Source: Sphaerisporangium krabiense | GTDB lineage: Bacteria; Actinomycetota; Actinomycetes; Streptosporangiales; Streptosporangiaceae | DNA length: 64,000 nt | Direction of reading: 5' to 3' | Assembly: GCF_014200435.1 (NCBI RefSeq) | Contig: NZ_JACHBR010000002.1 | Coordinates: 548,501-612,500, forward strand | Part shown: in pieces, positions 8,869 through 15,841 of the stretch | How positions within the stretch are numbered: the stretch's first letter is position 1 | Layout of the letters: each line of letters starts with the position of its first letter | Translations under genes and position numbers: made by a program | Notes under the pieces: generated by a model | Seen by the model: the letters and a program-made list of their open reading frames with translations, nothing else | Databases searched by the model: none | Told to the model about the DNA's origin: nothing

Positions 8869-9792
8869 TCAAGCCGCGGGCCTCAGGTGCTGCCGAGCCC
8901 ATTCCTCGAAGCCGGTGAGGGAGAGGCCGAGGGCCCTGGCGTACCGCGGGCGGGCCGGCTGGCCGGCTATGTTCATCCACTCGTGTGAGGCGCCCATCGC
9001 CGGCATCCCGGCGGCGAGTGCCTGTTCCTCGGTCATGTCCGGCGCGGACAGGTGCGTGCCCAGCGCGCGGGAGAGTACCTCGGCGATCTCCGTCATCGAC
9101 AGATGGTCACTCGCCAGTTCCAGTTCGACCCCGTGGAACCGCTCCGGCTCGGCGATGGCCGCGGCCGCCGCCCTGCCGATGTCGTCCACCGCGGCGAGGG
9201 ACAGCCGGGTGTCCGGCTTCACGACGCTCACCAGACCGCCTTCGACGCCGCGCGGGAACAGGAAAGCCATGGACGGCAGGAAGTTCTCCATGAAGAAACC
9301 TGGCTTGAGGATGGTCCAGCGGGAGAAGCCGGCCGCGCGAACCCGGTCCTGGATCGTGCTCTTGGCTCCCAGGCTCCCGTCCAAGGAGCCCCACCGGCCC
9401 GCGATCCAGCCAGGAGCCTCGGTGTGCTGACCGGCGCCACTGGTGGACGTGTGGACGAACTGTGGCACTCCCGCGGTCTTCGCGCCCTCGATGAGGTTGA
9501 CGGCCTGGGCCACCTCTCCTTCGAAATCGAAACCTTCGGCGGACAGGGCGGGCATCTGAACGGAGAAGACGGCGCGGACGCCCTTGGCGGCCCGCACCAC
9601 CGAATCGCGATCGTGGAGATCACCCGTGACCAGGTCGGCGCCCAGCGCCTGGACGGCCTTGGCCCGCTCGGTGCCGGGGTGGCGCACCAGAGCGCGTACG
9701 GGAACGCCTGCGGCGAGCAGGGCGCGGGCGGTGGTGCCGCCCTGCCTGCCGGTGGCGCCGGTGACCAGGACGGGTGCGGAATACGCGGACAT
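8869..9792 (-). CDS. NmrA family NAD(P)-binding protein
   Basis: Atypical short-chain dehydrogenase of the NmrA/HSCARG group (307 aa), usually NADPH-sensing proteins or quinone/isoflavone-type reductases. The N-terminal Rossmann motif VLVTGATGRQGGTTARALL is followed by an Arg (LVRHPG) typical of NADP preference and by GADLVTGDLHD. A Ser/Thr-rich HTSTSGAGQH stands where a catalytic loop is usual, and ILKPGFFMENFLP is characteristic of NmrA. It is divergent from a TetR regulator across a 95-bp region with two palindromic operators, so it is almost certainly that regulator's target. Confidence 0.88.
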   Translation of the reverse strand: MSAYSAPVLVTGATGRQGGTTARALLAAGVPVRALVRHPGTERAKAVQALGADLVTGDLHDRDSVVRAAKGVRAVFSVQMPALSAEGFDFEGEVAQAVNLIEGAKTAGVPQFVHTSTSGAGQHTEAPGWIAGRWGSLDGSLGAKSTIQDRVRAAGFSRWTILKPGFFMENFLPSMAFLFPRGVEGGLVSVVKPDTRLSLAAVDDIGRAAAAAIAEPERFHGVELELASDHLSMTEIAEVLSRALGTHLSAPDMTEEQALAAGMPAMGASHEWMNIAGQPARPRYARALGLSLTGFEEWARQHLRPAA

Positions 9793-9810
9793 GGTGCTCC
9801 TCAGGGCACT

Positions 9811-9831
9811 AAACGGCGGGGGCCGCCGTTT
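9811..9831. promoter_or_regulatory. TetR operator, copy 1
   Basis: Perfect palindrome AAACGGCGG-N3-CCGCCGTTT, 19 bp upstream of the NmrA start. Shares the core GGCGG-N3-CCGCC with copy 2. Confidence 0.65.
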
Positions 9832-9846
9832 CCTGTGCGATACGAT

Positions 9847-9863
9847 ATGGCGGACCCCGCCAT
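9847..9863. promoter_or_regulatory. TetR operator, copy 2
   Basis: Perfect palindrome ATGGCGG-N3-CCGCCAT, 25 bp upstream of the tetR ATG. Its centre is 34 bp from that of copy 1, about three helical turns, which would allow two dimers on one face and control of both divergent promoters. Confidence 0.65.
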
Positions 9864-9887
9864 TTAGCAACGCTGGAGACGACGCCC

Positions 9888-10454
9888 ATGCCCGACCGTC
9901 GGCGCGCGGACGCCCGGCGCAACTACGCGCGCATCCTCGCCGTGGCTGAGGAAGAGGTCGCCGCGTACGGGGCCGGCGCCTCCCTGGAACAGATCGCCCG
10001 CATCGCGGGGGTCGGCTCGGCCACCGTGCGCCGCCACTTCCCGACCCGCCGGGCGCTGCTGGAGGCGGTCTCCCATCAACGGATCGAGGCCCTGGCCACC
10101 CGCGCCCGCGAGCTGACAGGCAAGGGCGACAGCCGCGACGCGCTCCTGGAATGGCTCGGTGACGTCGTCGCCTACTGCGTCGCGGCCCGAGGGCTGGCGG
10201 CGGCACTGGCCTACGACGGGGCCGAGCCCGACCCCGTACACGAGAACACCTGCTCGGCGATGATGGCAGAGGCGGGGAACCCCCTGCTGCAGCGCGCCGC
10301 GCAGGACGGGGCGGTGGCGGAAGGCGTCACCGTCGCCGACCTGATCGCGCTGATCGTCGGCGTCGTCCTCGCGACGGAGCACCACCCTGACCCGGCCGCC
10401 CGCGCGGACCGGCTGTTCCGGCTGGCCGTGGCGGGCCTGAGCCCGCGGGGCTGA
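9888..10454 (+). CDS. TetR/AcrR family transcriptional regulator
   Basis: One-component repressor (188 aa). The N-terminal helix-turn-helix reads RRNYARILAVAEEEVAAYG, then SLEQIARIAGVGSATVRRHF with the recognition helix, then PTRRALLEAV, a standard TetR_N layout. The C-terminal ligand-binding half is Ala-rich and matches the SoxR-reducing/TetR_C family seen beside NAD(P)-binding reductases. Divergent orientation and the two identical-core palindromes between the genes indicate control of itself and the NmrA gene. The inducer is unknown. Confidence 0.92.
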   Translation: MPDRRRADARRNYARILAVAEEEVAAYGAGASLEQIARIAGVGSATVRRHFPTRRALLEAVSHQRIEALATRARELTGKGDSRDALLEWLGDVVAYCVAARGLAAALAYDGAEPDPVHENTCSAMMAEAGNPLLQRAAQDGAVAEGVTVADLIALIVGVVLATEHHPDPAARADRLFRLAVAGLSPRG

Positions 10455-10463
10455 GAAGCGTGG

Positions 10464-10497
10464 CGCGGCGGGCACCGGCGTCCCGGTGCCCGCCGCG
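10464..10497 (+). terminator. strong terminator hairpin after tetR
   Basis: Perfect 15-bp stem CGCGGCGGGCACCGG / CCGGTGCCCGCCGCG with a 4-base loop, 9 bases after the tetR stop. No U-tract follows. Confidence 0.65.
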
Positions 10498-10607
10498 GGG
10501 CGTTAGGGGCAGGTGGCCGAGGCCGAGTCGCTCCACCACGGCCGGCCCCGGGTGATACCGGCTCTTCTCGGATGTGGAACGGCGGTGCGGATCTCGCTAG
10601 GCTGCTT

Positions 10608-10626
10608 ATTGCGAAATAGTCGCAAT
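10608..10626. promoter_or_regulatory. Nur-box-like operator upstream of superoxide dismutase
   Basis: Perfect inverted repeat ATTGCGA-N5-TCGCAAT in the leader of the SOD gene. The form TTGCGA-N5-TCGCAA fits the published Nur box of Streptomyces (tTGCaa-N5-ttGCAA), through which nickel-bound Nur represses sodF. It sits 33 bp before the start codon, a position suited to repression. Identity of the regulator is inferred. Confidence 0.55.
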
Positions 10627-10659
10627 AGCTAATAGCTAGTATCTACTGAAAGGTCCGTG

Positions 10660-11286
10660 ATGGGCGCGTACACCTTGCCGGACATGCCGTACGACTACGG
10701 AGCGCTGGAGCCGGCGATGTCGGGGGAGATCCTCGAGTTGCACCACAGCAAGCACCACGCCGCCTACGTCAAGGGCAGTAACGACGCCCTCGACGCGCTC
10801 GCCGAGGTTCGTGACCGGGGAGACTACGCCGCCCTGGTCGGTCTGGAGAAGACGCTGGCCTTCAACCTGTCCGGGCACGTCCTGCACTCGATCTTCTGGA
10901 ACAACCTGTCTCCCGACGGGGGCGACCGCCCCGAAGGCGAGCTCGCCGCGGCGATCGAGGAGCACTTCGGCTCCTTCGACGCGTTCGCCGCCCAGCTGTC
11001 ATCGGCGACCAAGACGGTGCAGGGGTCCGGCTGGGGCGTCCTGGCCTGGGAACCGCTCGGCCGCCGGTTGATCGTGGAGCAGGTCTACGACCACCACGGC
11101 AACGTCGGCCAGGGCTCCACTCCGATCCTGGTGTTCGACGCCTGGGAGCACGCCTACTACCTGCAGTACCGCAACGTACGCCCGGACTACGTCGACCGCC
11201 TGTGGAACCTGGTCGACTGGACCGACGTCACCGCGCGGTTCGCCGCCGCCCAGGCCGCCACCCCGGCGATCCCCGGCCTGGGATGA
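10660..11286 (+). CDS. sodF: superoxide dismutase, Fe/Mn family
   Basis: Dismutates superoxide to H2O2 and O2 in the cytoplasm (208 aa). Metal ligands are visible: His28 in ELHHSKHH, His76 in [12 protein letters not shown], and the C-terminal pair in [12 protein letters not shown]. The segment EQVYDHHGN carries the His found in mycobacterial and Streptomyces Fe-type enzymes. ATG 10660 has GAAAGG 6 bases upstream; GTG 10657 is the alternative. The Nur-like palindrome upstream supports an iron enzyme switched off when nickel is available. The symbol follows Streptomyces usage. The stop overlaps the next small gene (ATGA). Confidence 0.95.
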   Translation: MGAYTLPDMPYDYGALEPAMSGEILELHHSKHHAAYVKGSNDALDALAEVRDRGDYAALVGLEKTLAFNLSGHVLHSIFWNNLSPDGGDRPEGELAAAIEEHFGSFDAFAAQLSSATKTVQGSGWGVLAWEPLGRRLIVEQVYDHHGNVGQGSTPILVFDAWEHAYYLQYRNVRPDYVDRLWNLVDWTDVTARFAAAQAATPAIPGLG

Positions 11287-11552
11287 ACCACCCCGACGTG
11301 GCGCAGCTGTTCCACCACGCCCAGCAGGCCGCCGGCGTGATCGCCGCCAAACACCGCGGTGACCCCGCCGGCGCCGAGGCTCTGCTCGCCGCGTTCCCCG
11401 ACGACCCCGCCCGGGTCCGCGGGTTCTGCCTGCTCGCCGAACTGGCCTTGTCCCTGGTACGCGCGCGGACCGGGCAGAGCATGGACGACCTGGTGCGGGA
11501 ACTCACCCTGCACATGGCCGCCGCCGTACTCGATCCGCCCCCCGGCCGCTGA
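11283..11552 (+). CDS. small hypothetical protein coupled to superoxide dismutase
   Basis: 89-residue alpha-helical protein with no signal peptide or membrane segment: [20 protein letters not shown], then [20 protein letters not shown] and a C-terminal helix [19 protein letters not shown]. The ATG overlaps the SOD stop by four bases, so it is translated from the same mRNA and would share Nur-type control. His residues are clustered at the N-terminus ([11 protein letters not shown]). I do not recognise the family. A role in SOD maturation or oxidative stress is only a guess from context. Confidence 0.7.
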   Translation: MNHPDVAQLFHHAQQAAGVIAAKHRGDPAGAEALLAAFPDDPARVRGFCLLAELALSLVRARTGQSMDDLVRELTLHMAAAVLDPPPGR

Positions 11553-11738
11553 GAGGACCGGTCGCCCGCCGCACCGGCCACGCCATCGCGGGGCCGAATG
11601 CGGCGGGCGTTTCCTCCTCGGACTCCGCGGGGGCGCGGTCCCGGGTGACTCGCTCACGCGGACGGTGGCGGCGCCCTGGGACGCCGCGGCGCAGGCACGA
11701 CGGCCGGCCGGCGGCGTTTGACTCATGGGAACATCTCG

Positions 11739-12470
11739 GTGAACATTGCCTCAATGGACATTGAGGGAAATGCCCGGCGTGAGCGTGTCGCGCTGCATCA
11801 CGCCCTGGCCGACCCGGCCCGGCTGGACATCGTGGACCGCCTGGTGGCCGGCGATCTGTCCCCCGGAGAGCTGGGACGGTCCCTCGGCCTGCCGTCCAAC
11901 CTGGTGGCCCACCACCTGCGGGTGCTGGAGAACGCGGGTCTCATCGCCCGCACCCGGTCCCACGCCGACCGCCGCCGCTTCTACGTGCGGCTGATCCCCT
12001 CGGCGCTGGACGCGCTGACCCCCGGCGCGAGCATCACCGTGCCCCGGGTCGTGTTCGTCTGCACCCGCAACGCCGCCCGCTCCCCGCTGGCCGCCGCGCT
12101 GTGGGCCAGGCGCAGCGGCATCCCCGTCACCTCCGCCGGAACCCATCCCGGCCCCCGCCTCAATCCCCGGGCCGTCCACATCGCCCGGAAACACGGGCTG
12201 GACCTCGGCACCCGCGGCACCGCCCACGTCCGGGACGTGATCGACCCCGCCGACCTGGTCGTCACCGTCTGCGACAAGGCCAACGAGGAACTGACCCCCA
12301 CGCCGCGCCGGGCGCACTGGTCGGTCCCGGACCCCGGCCCCGTCGACACCGACGAGATCTTCGAAGAGGTCCTGGCTCGGCTCGGCGAGCGCGTCGACCG
12401 GCTCGCCGTGCTCACCACGGTCGCGGGACGGCCCCCTGGTGCCGCGGATGGTGACATCTCACCCCCTTGA
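11739..12470 (+). CDS. ArsR-type HTH fused to low-molecular-weight phosphatase / arsenate reductase
   Basis: Two-domain protein (243 aa from GTG 11739). The N-terminal ArsR winged helix (about residues 10-95) includes LADPARLDIVDRLVAGDLSP, GRSLGLPSNLVAHHLRVLENAGL and the wing RRFYVRL. The C-terminal LMW-phosphatase fold (about residues 105-235) has the P-loop VFVCTRNAARSPLA (C-x5-R), VVTVCDKANEE and the general-acid loop HWSVPDPGPVD. The latter features match thioredoxin-type arsenate reductases. A 7-bp palindrome overlaps the ATG at 11754, so the start is uncertain. The metal-binding cysteines usual in ArsR are not evident. Confidence 0.85.
   Translation: MNIASMDIEGNARRERVALHHALADPARLDIVDRLVAGDLSPGELGRSLGLPSNLVAHHLRVLENAGLIARTRSHADRRRFYVRLIPSALDALTPGASITVPRVVFVCTRNAARSPLAAALWARRSGIPVTSAGTHPGPRLNPRAVHIARKHGLDLGTRGTAHVRDVIDPADLVVTVCDKANEELTPTPRRAHWSVPDPGPVDTDEIFEEVLARLGERVDRLAVLTTVAGRPPGAADGDISPP
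11749..11766. promoter_or_regulatory. candidate ArsR operator over the start codon
   Basis: Perfect inverted repeat CCTCAAT-N4-ATTGAGG covering ATG 11754. The position suits autorepression and points to a transcription start upstream of GTG 11739. Confidence 0.5.
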
Positions 12471-12520
12471 TCCCGGCCGTCCCCGCACCACGACGCCCAC
12501 AAGAAGGACACCGGTCTCAC

Positions 12521-13726
12521 GTGAGCCCAGAGCTATCCAGACGGGATGACACTCCGGACGACCCGACCGGCCAGGACCGTGAAGCGGCCCGGCGCCGCCT
12601 GCGGGAGGTGGCGCTGGTGTTCCTCAAACTGGGCGCGATCGCCTTCGGCGGCCCGGCCGCGCATACCGCGATGATGCGCGACGAGCTGGTGCGCCGCCGC
12701 GGCTGGGTGGACGACCAGCGGTTCGTGGACCTGATGGGCGCCACGAACCTCATCCCCGGCCCGAACTCCACCGAACTGGCCATCCACCTGGGCTACGACC
12801 GGGCCCGCGGGCGCGGCCTCATCGCCGCCGGCGTGTGCTTCATCCTCCCGGCCGCGCTCATGGTCACCGCACTGGCCTGGGCCTATGTCACCTACGGTCA
12901 CACCCCCGCCGTCGAGGGCATCCTGTACGGCGTCGTCCCGGCGGTGATCGCGATCATCGCGCACGCCCTGTTCGGCCTCCTCCGCACCGTCGTCAAGACC
13001 GTCTGGCTCGGCGCGCTGGCGGTCGCCGCCCTGGCCGCCTACCTGCTGGGCGTCAACGAGCTGCTGATCCTGGCCGCCGGCGCCCTGCTCGCCGCGGCCG
13101 TCCGGACGGCCCGCCGGTGGCGCCGCGACTCCGCCCAGGGGCTGCTGGCCGTACCGCTGCTCGGCCTCGGCGGCTCGCCGGTCTTCCCCGATCCCACCGG
13201 GGGGCAATTAGCGCAGTTGTTCCTCACCATGCTGAAGATCGGTTCGGTGCTGTACGGCAGCGGGTACGTGCTGCTGGCCTTCGTGCGCGGCGACTTCGCC
13301 GACCGGCTCGGCTGGGTCACCGACCAGCAGCTCATCGACGCGGTCTCCATCGGCCAGGTCACCCCGGGCCCGGTCTTCACCACCGCCACCTTCCTGGGCT
13401 ACCTCGTCGCGGGCCCCGCCGGCGCGTTCCTGGCCACCGTCGCGATCTTCCTGCCCTCGTTCGTCTTCGTCGGCCTGCTCACCAAACTGACCGACAGGCT
13501 CCGCTCTCGCGACTGGACCTCCGCCCTGCTGGACGGCCTCAACGCCGCCGCGCTCGCCCTGATGGCCGGGGTGTCCTACGAGCTAGGCCGGACCGCCATC
13601 GTCGACTGGCCGACCACGGCCATCGCCCTGGCCACGCTGGCCCTGCTGTGGAGGACCCGCCTCAACAGCGCCTGGTACATCGCCGCGGGCGCCCTCATCG
13701 GCCTCGCCCACGCCACGCTGGGCTGA
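12521..13726 (+). CDS. chrA: chromate efflux transporter (CHR family)
   Basis: Long-chain ChrA (401 aa) with the duplicated CHR domain. The first copy has FLKLGAIAFGGPAAHTAMM and the motif TNLIPGPNSTELAIHLG; the second has LTMLKIGSVLYGSGYVLLAF and SIGQVTPGPVFTTATFLG. The two PGP motifs are inverted-repeat signatures of the family. About ten membrane helices. GTG 12521 has AGAAGGA 12 bases upstream; the frame is open to 12467 but that piece is not conserved-looking. It lies 50 bases after the ArsR-phosphatase fusion and is likely cotranscribed, suggesting an oxyanion (chromate/arsenate) resistance unit. Confidence 0.92.
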   Translation: MSPELSRRDDTPDDPTGQDREAARRRLREVALVFLKLGAIAFGGPAAHTAMMRDELVRRRGWVDDQRFVDLMGATNLIPGPNSTELAIHLGYDRARGRGLIAAGVCFILPAALMVTALAWAYVTYGHTPAVEGILYGVVPAVIAIIAHALFGLLRTVVKTVWLGALAVAALAAYLLGVNELLILAAGALLAAAVRTARRWRRDSAQGLLAVPLLGLGGSPVFPDPTGGQLAQLFLTMLKIGSVLYGSGYVLLAFVRGDFADRLGWVTDQQLIDAVSIGQVTPGPVFTTATFLGYLVAGPAGAFLATVAIFLPSFVFVGLLTKLTDRLRSRDWTSALLDGLNAAALALMAGVSYELGRTAIVDWPTTAIALATLALLWRTRLNSAWYIAAGALIGLAHATLG

Positions 13727-14134
13727 CACCAGGCCGGTCAGCCGGGTGAGCGCGGTGAAGCCGTCGTCGGTGCCCGGCCAGTGCCGGCGGACGGCCTCCA
13801 GACCGGCGCGGCGGACGACCGAGCGCAGCACCGCGGTGACGACGATGGCGTCGTCGGCGTAGCCCAGAACGGGGATGAAGTCCGGCACCACGTCGATCGG
13901 GCACGCGAGATAGACCAGCAGCAGCGCCAGCCGCACACGAACGCCACGAGGCAGCGCCGGATCGGCCGCCAGCCGGCGGACCAGCCGCAACGTATCGGGC
14001 AGCAGCCGCAACGCCTCGCGCATCAGCCCGCCCCGGGGCCGGACGACGGCCAGCGCGCCGACCAGAACCACCCAGGTGACCACCAGCGCGCCCCCGAGCC
14101 CGATGACCAGGTCCCATCCCCACGATCCGGTCAT
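13583..14134 (-). CDS. YkvA family (DUF1232) membrane protein with antisense-overlapping tail
   Basis: Small membrane protein of unknown function (183 aa). An N-terminal hydrophobic helix (LVIGLGGALVVTWVVLVGALAV) is followed by the DUF1232 core VRLALLLVYLACPIDVVPDFIP-type segment, LGYADDAIVVTAVLR and a segment RRHWPGTDDGFTALTRL, where homologues usually finish. Here the frame continues about 45 more residues in low-complexity sequence, running 144 bp antisense into the 3' end of chrA. The tail is probably read-through after loss of the native stop, or the ancestral end was displaced by rearrangement. Confidence 0.78.
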   Translation of the reverse strand: MTGSWGWDLVIGLGGALVVTWVVLVGALAVVRPRGGLMREALRLLPDTLRLVRRLAADPALPRGVRVRLALLLVYLACPIDVVPDFIPVLGYADDAIVVTAVLRSVVRRAGLEAVRRHWPGTDDGFTALTRLTGLVSAQRGVGEADEGARGDVPGAVEAGPPQQGQRGQGDGRGRPVDDGGPA

Positions 14135-14295
14135 GCCCGCCCCGTATCGCCGCGGCCGGTCGCCTCGGCCGCGGTTTCGGCGGACACACTGATCAACAAG
14201 CGACGTTGGTCGTCCGAATGAGCCATCGCTCAGATTGTCGCATCTGTACCATCAAGCGTGATCTGCGTGTTCGGCGCGGAGGCCCTGGAGGGCGG

Positions 14296-14458
14296 GTGAG
14301 CGCACACCATTTCCTTGTACTGCTGGCGGCTTCTGGCGCCGCCTTCGTGCTGGCGCTGGTCTCGGCCGTGGCCGGGTTCGGTGGCGGGGTGTTGCTGCTG
14401 CCTCACCACCCGAGTCCTGCTCTACGGCGCCGCACTGGCCCCTGCCACCCTGGCCTAC
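14296..14458 (+). pseudogene. remnant of a TauE/SafE-type membrane protein gene
   Basis: GTG 14296 with a GGAGGG ribosome site begins VSAHHFLVLLAASGAAFVLA and continues into VSAVAGFGGGVLLLP, the first helix and glycine motif of TauE/SafE exporters. The frame then departs, and a neighbouring frame gives TRVLLYGAALAPATLA, resembling an internal segment of the same family. An internal deletion plus frameshift is the simplest reading. It runs directly into an RHS gene tail. Confidence 0.5.
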
Positions 14459-14804
14459 CGCAGTGGTCCAACGCCTACAGCTACGCAGGGAACGATCCGA
14501 TCGGGCTGTCGGACCCTACGGGCCTGAAGCCGGACCCCTGCAACGGAGATCTGGGTCTGTCTCAGAAACGCAAGAACGACTATCTGAAGCGAGGCCGACG
14601 TCGTCACCTTCACGGCGCCACGTCTGGGCGGGCAGGCTGGGAGAACGACATCGGTGACGACATCTCCACCAGGACCGGCTGGGACCTCTACGACTACGCG
14701 TCGTTCCATGGCCATATGAATCGAGGAAGCTCACGTTGAGGGAACTCTACGACGCCATCATGAGAAGCCTGCCGACCTACATCGAACTCCACGCGCAACA
14801 GTGA
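14459..14804 (+). pseudogene. RHS-repeat toxin C-terminal remnant, frameshifted
   Basis: The segment NAYSYAGNDPIGLSDPTGLK (about 14469-14528) is the RHS/YD core end (Y-x-Y-x-x-NDP...DPTGL) that precedes a variable toxin domain. The downstream domain reads GWENDIGDDISTRTGWDLYD and YASFHGHMNRG in the same frame and then hits TGA 14737. The neighbouring frame from about 14721 continues sensibly (LTLRELYDAIMRSLPTYIEL) to TGA 14802-14804, so one base appears lost near 14725. No RHS repeats upstream: this is a displaced tail module joined to a TauE fragment. Confidence 0.6.
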
Positions 14805-14811
14805 AGAAGAA

Positions 14812-15450
14812 GTGAGGACGCGCGTCGCCCTGGCGGCCTCGGCCGCGGGCGTTCTGCTGGTCGTGCTGGCGGCGTTCGGGGTCACGCGATACTGGACGGG
14901 TGACGCCGGCGCGGCGGACGTGAAGGATGTGTCCCCCGTCGTGCTCCTCGCCGGGAAGGACGAGTTGCCGGGTCTCGTGACGGCCACCGGGTACGCGGCG
15001 GTGCAGAACAAGGACGTCACCGTGCCGCCCGTTCCTCGGCCGTTCGGGGCGGACGGCTTCGCTTTCAGATCGTGGGGACGCTCGGAGGGCGTGCCGGCCT
15101 TCGCGCAGATGGTGCTCGAATACTCCTCCTCGCAGGAGGCCGAGCAGGAGTACGACCTCGCTCCCTACGGCAGGACGTACAACGACCCGGAGATGGGCAG
15201 GCTGACGCCCGAACCGTACGCGGGGGCCGCGCTGCGGGCCGACTCCTTCAAAGTCGCCTGCCTCCGGTCACCGACGGACCTACGCGCGGGGTGCTCCCGG
15301 TGGACGTTCCGCGCCCGCTACGGGAAGTATCTCGTCGAGGTCAACTTCGGTGTCGAAGAGGGCGCGCGGCCCGTCGAACTGGACGCGGAGACCTTCGACG
15401 TGATGCTGGCCTCGGTCGACGGGCACGTCGGCGTGGCCCTCCGCGACTGA
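14812..15450 (+). CDS. membrane-anchored hypothetical protein, possible RHS-toxin immunity protein
   Basis: 212 residues. A single N-terminal hydrophobic helix (VALAASAAGVLLVVLAAFGV) acts as signal anchor or signal peptide, followed by an extracytoplasmic alpha/beta domain (about residues 30-212). That domain has two Cys in SFKVACLRSPTDLRAGCSRW that could form a disulfide. It starts 7 bases after the end of the RHS toxin tail, the usual place of the cognate immunity gene, which is the only evidence for that role. No recognised family. If correct, an exported domain would suit a toxin acting outside the cytoplasm. Confidence 0.7.
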   Translation: MRTRVALAASAAGVLLVVLAAFGVTRYWTGDAGAADVKDVSPVVLLAGKDELPGLVTATGYAAVQNKDVTVPPVPRPFGADGFAFRSWGRSEGVPAFAQMVLEYSSSQEAEQEYDLAPYGRTYNDPEMGRLTPEPYAGAALRADSFKVACLRSPTDLRAGCSRWTFRARYGKYLVEVNFGVEEGARPVELDAETFDVMLASVDGHVGVALRD

Positions 15451-15457
15451 ACGGGAG

Positions 15458-15786
15458 GTGCGACACGGCCGATCGGCCGAGAGGCTGGGACGCGCCGTCG
15501 ACAGGGGCGATCTCGACGTCGCCGCCGGAGAGACGGCGGCGATCATCGCGGCGGTGGCCGGGCCGATGACCGGCGTGGCCCTCGCGGTCTCGGTCGTGGC
15601 GGCCGCCGGCCCGGCCGTGCGCGGCGCACGCTCCAGCACCGTCAGCGCCCCGGCCGGTGCGGCACGCCCCCCGCGCCGCCCATGCTCCTCGGCGTCCTCG
15701 TGGGCGTCTCCCCAGGAGGGTTCCTGCTGTTCGCCGTCGTCGACACGCTCGCCGGCGGCGACGGCGAGAAGGCCACACTCGGGTGA
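15458..15786 (+). pseudogene. possible frameshifted small membrane protein
   Basis: From GTG 15458 the frame encodes a soluble start (GRSAERLGRAVDRGDLDVAA) and a helix (IIAAVAGPMTGVALAVSVVA). After about 15680 the hydrophobic continuation MLLGVLVGVSPGGFLLFAVV appears in the next frame, ending at TGA 15784-15786. Two helices split between frames suggest a broken gene, 7 bases after the preceding CDS. Could also be chance in GC-rich sequence. Confidence 0.3.
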
Positions 15787-15841
15787 TCTCGGGTGGAAAA
15801 GGCGGTGACGGGGCGGCGTGGCGTCGAGCATTCTTGTGATC

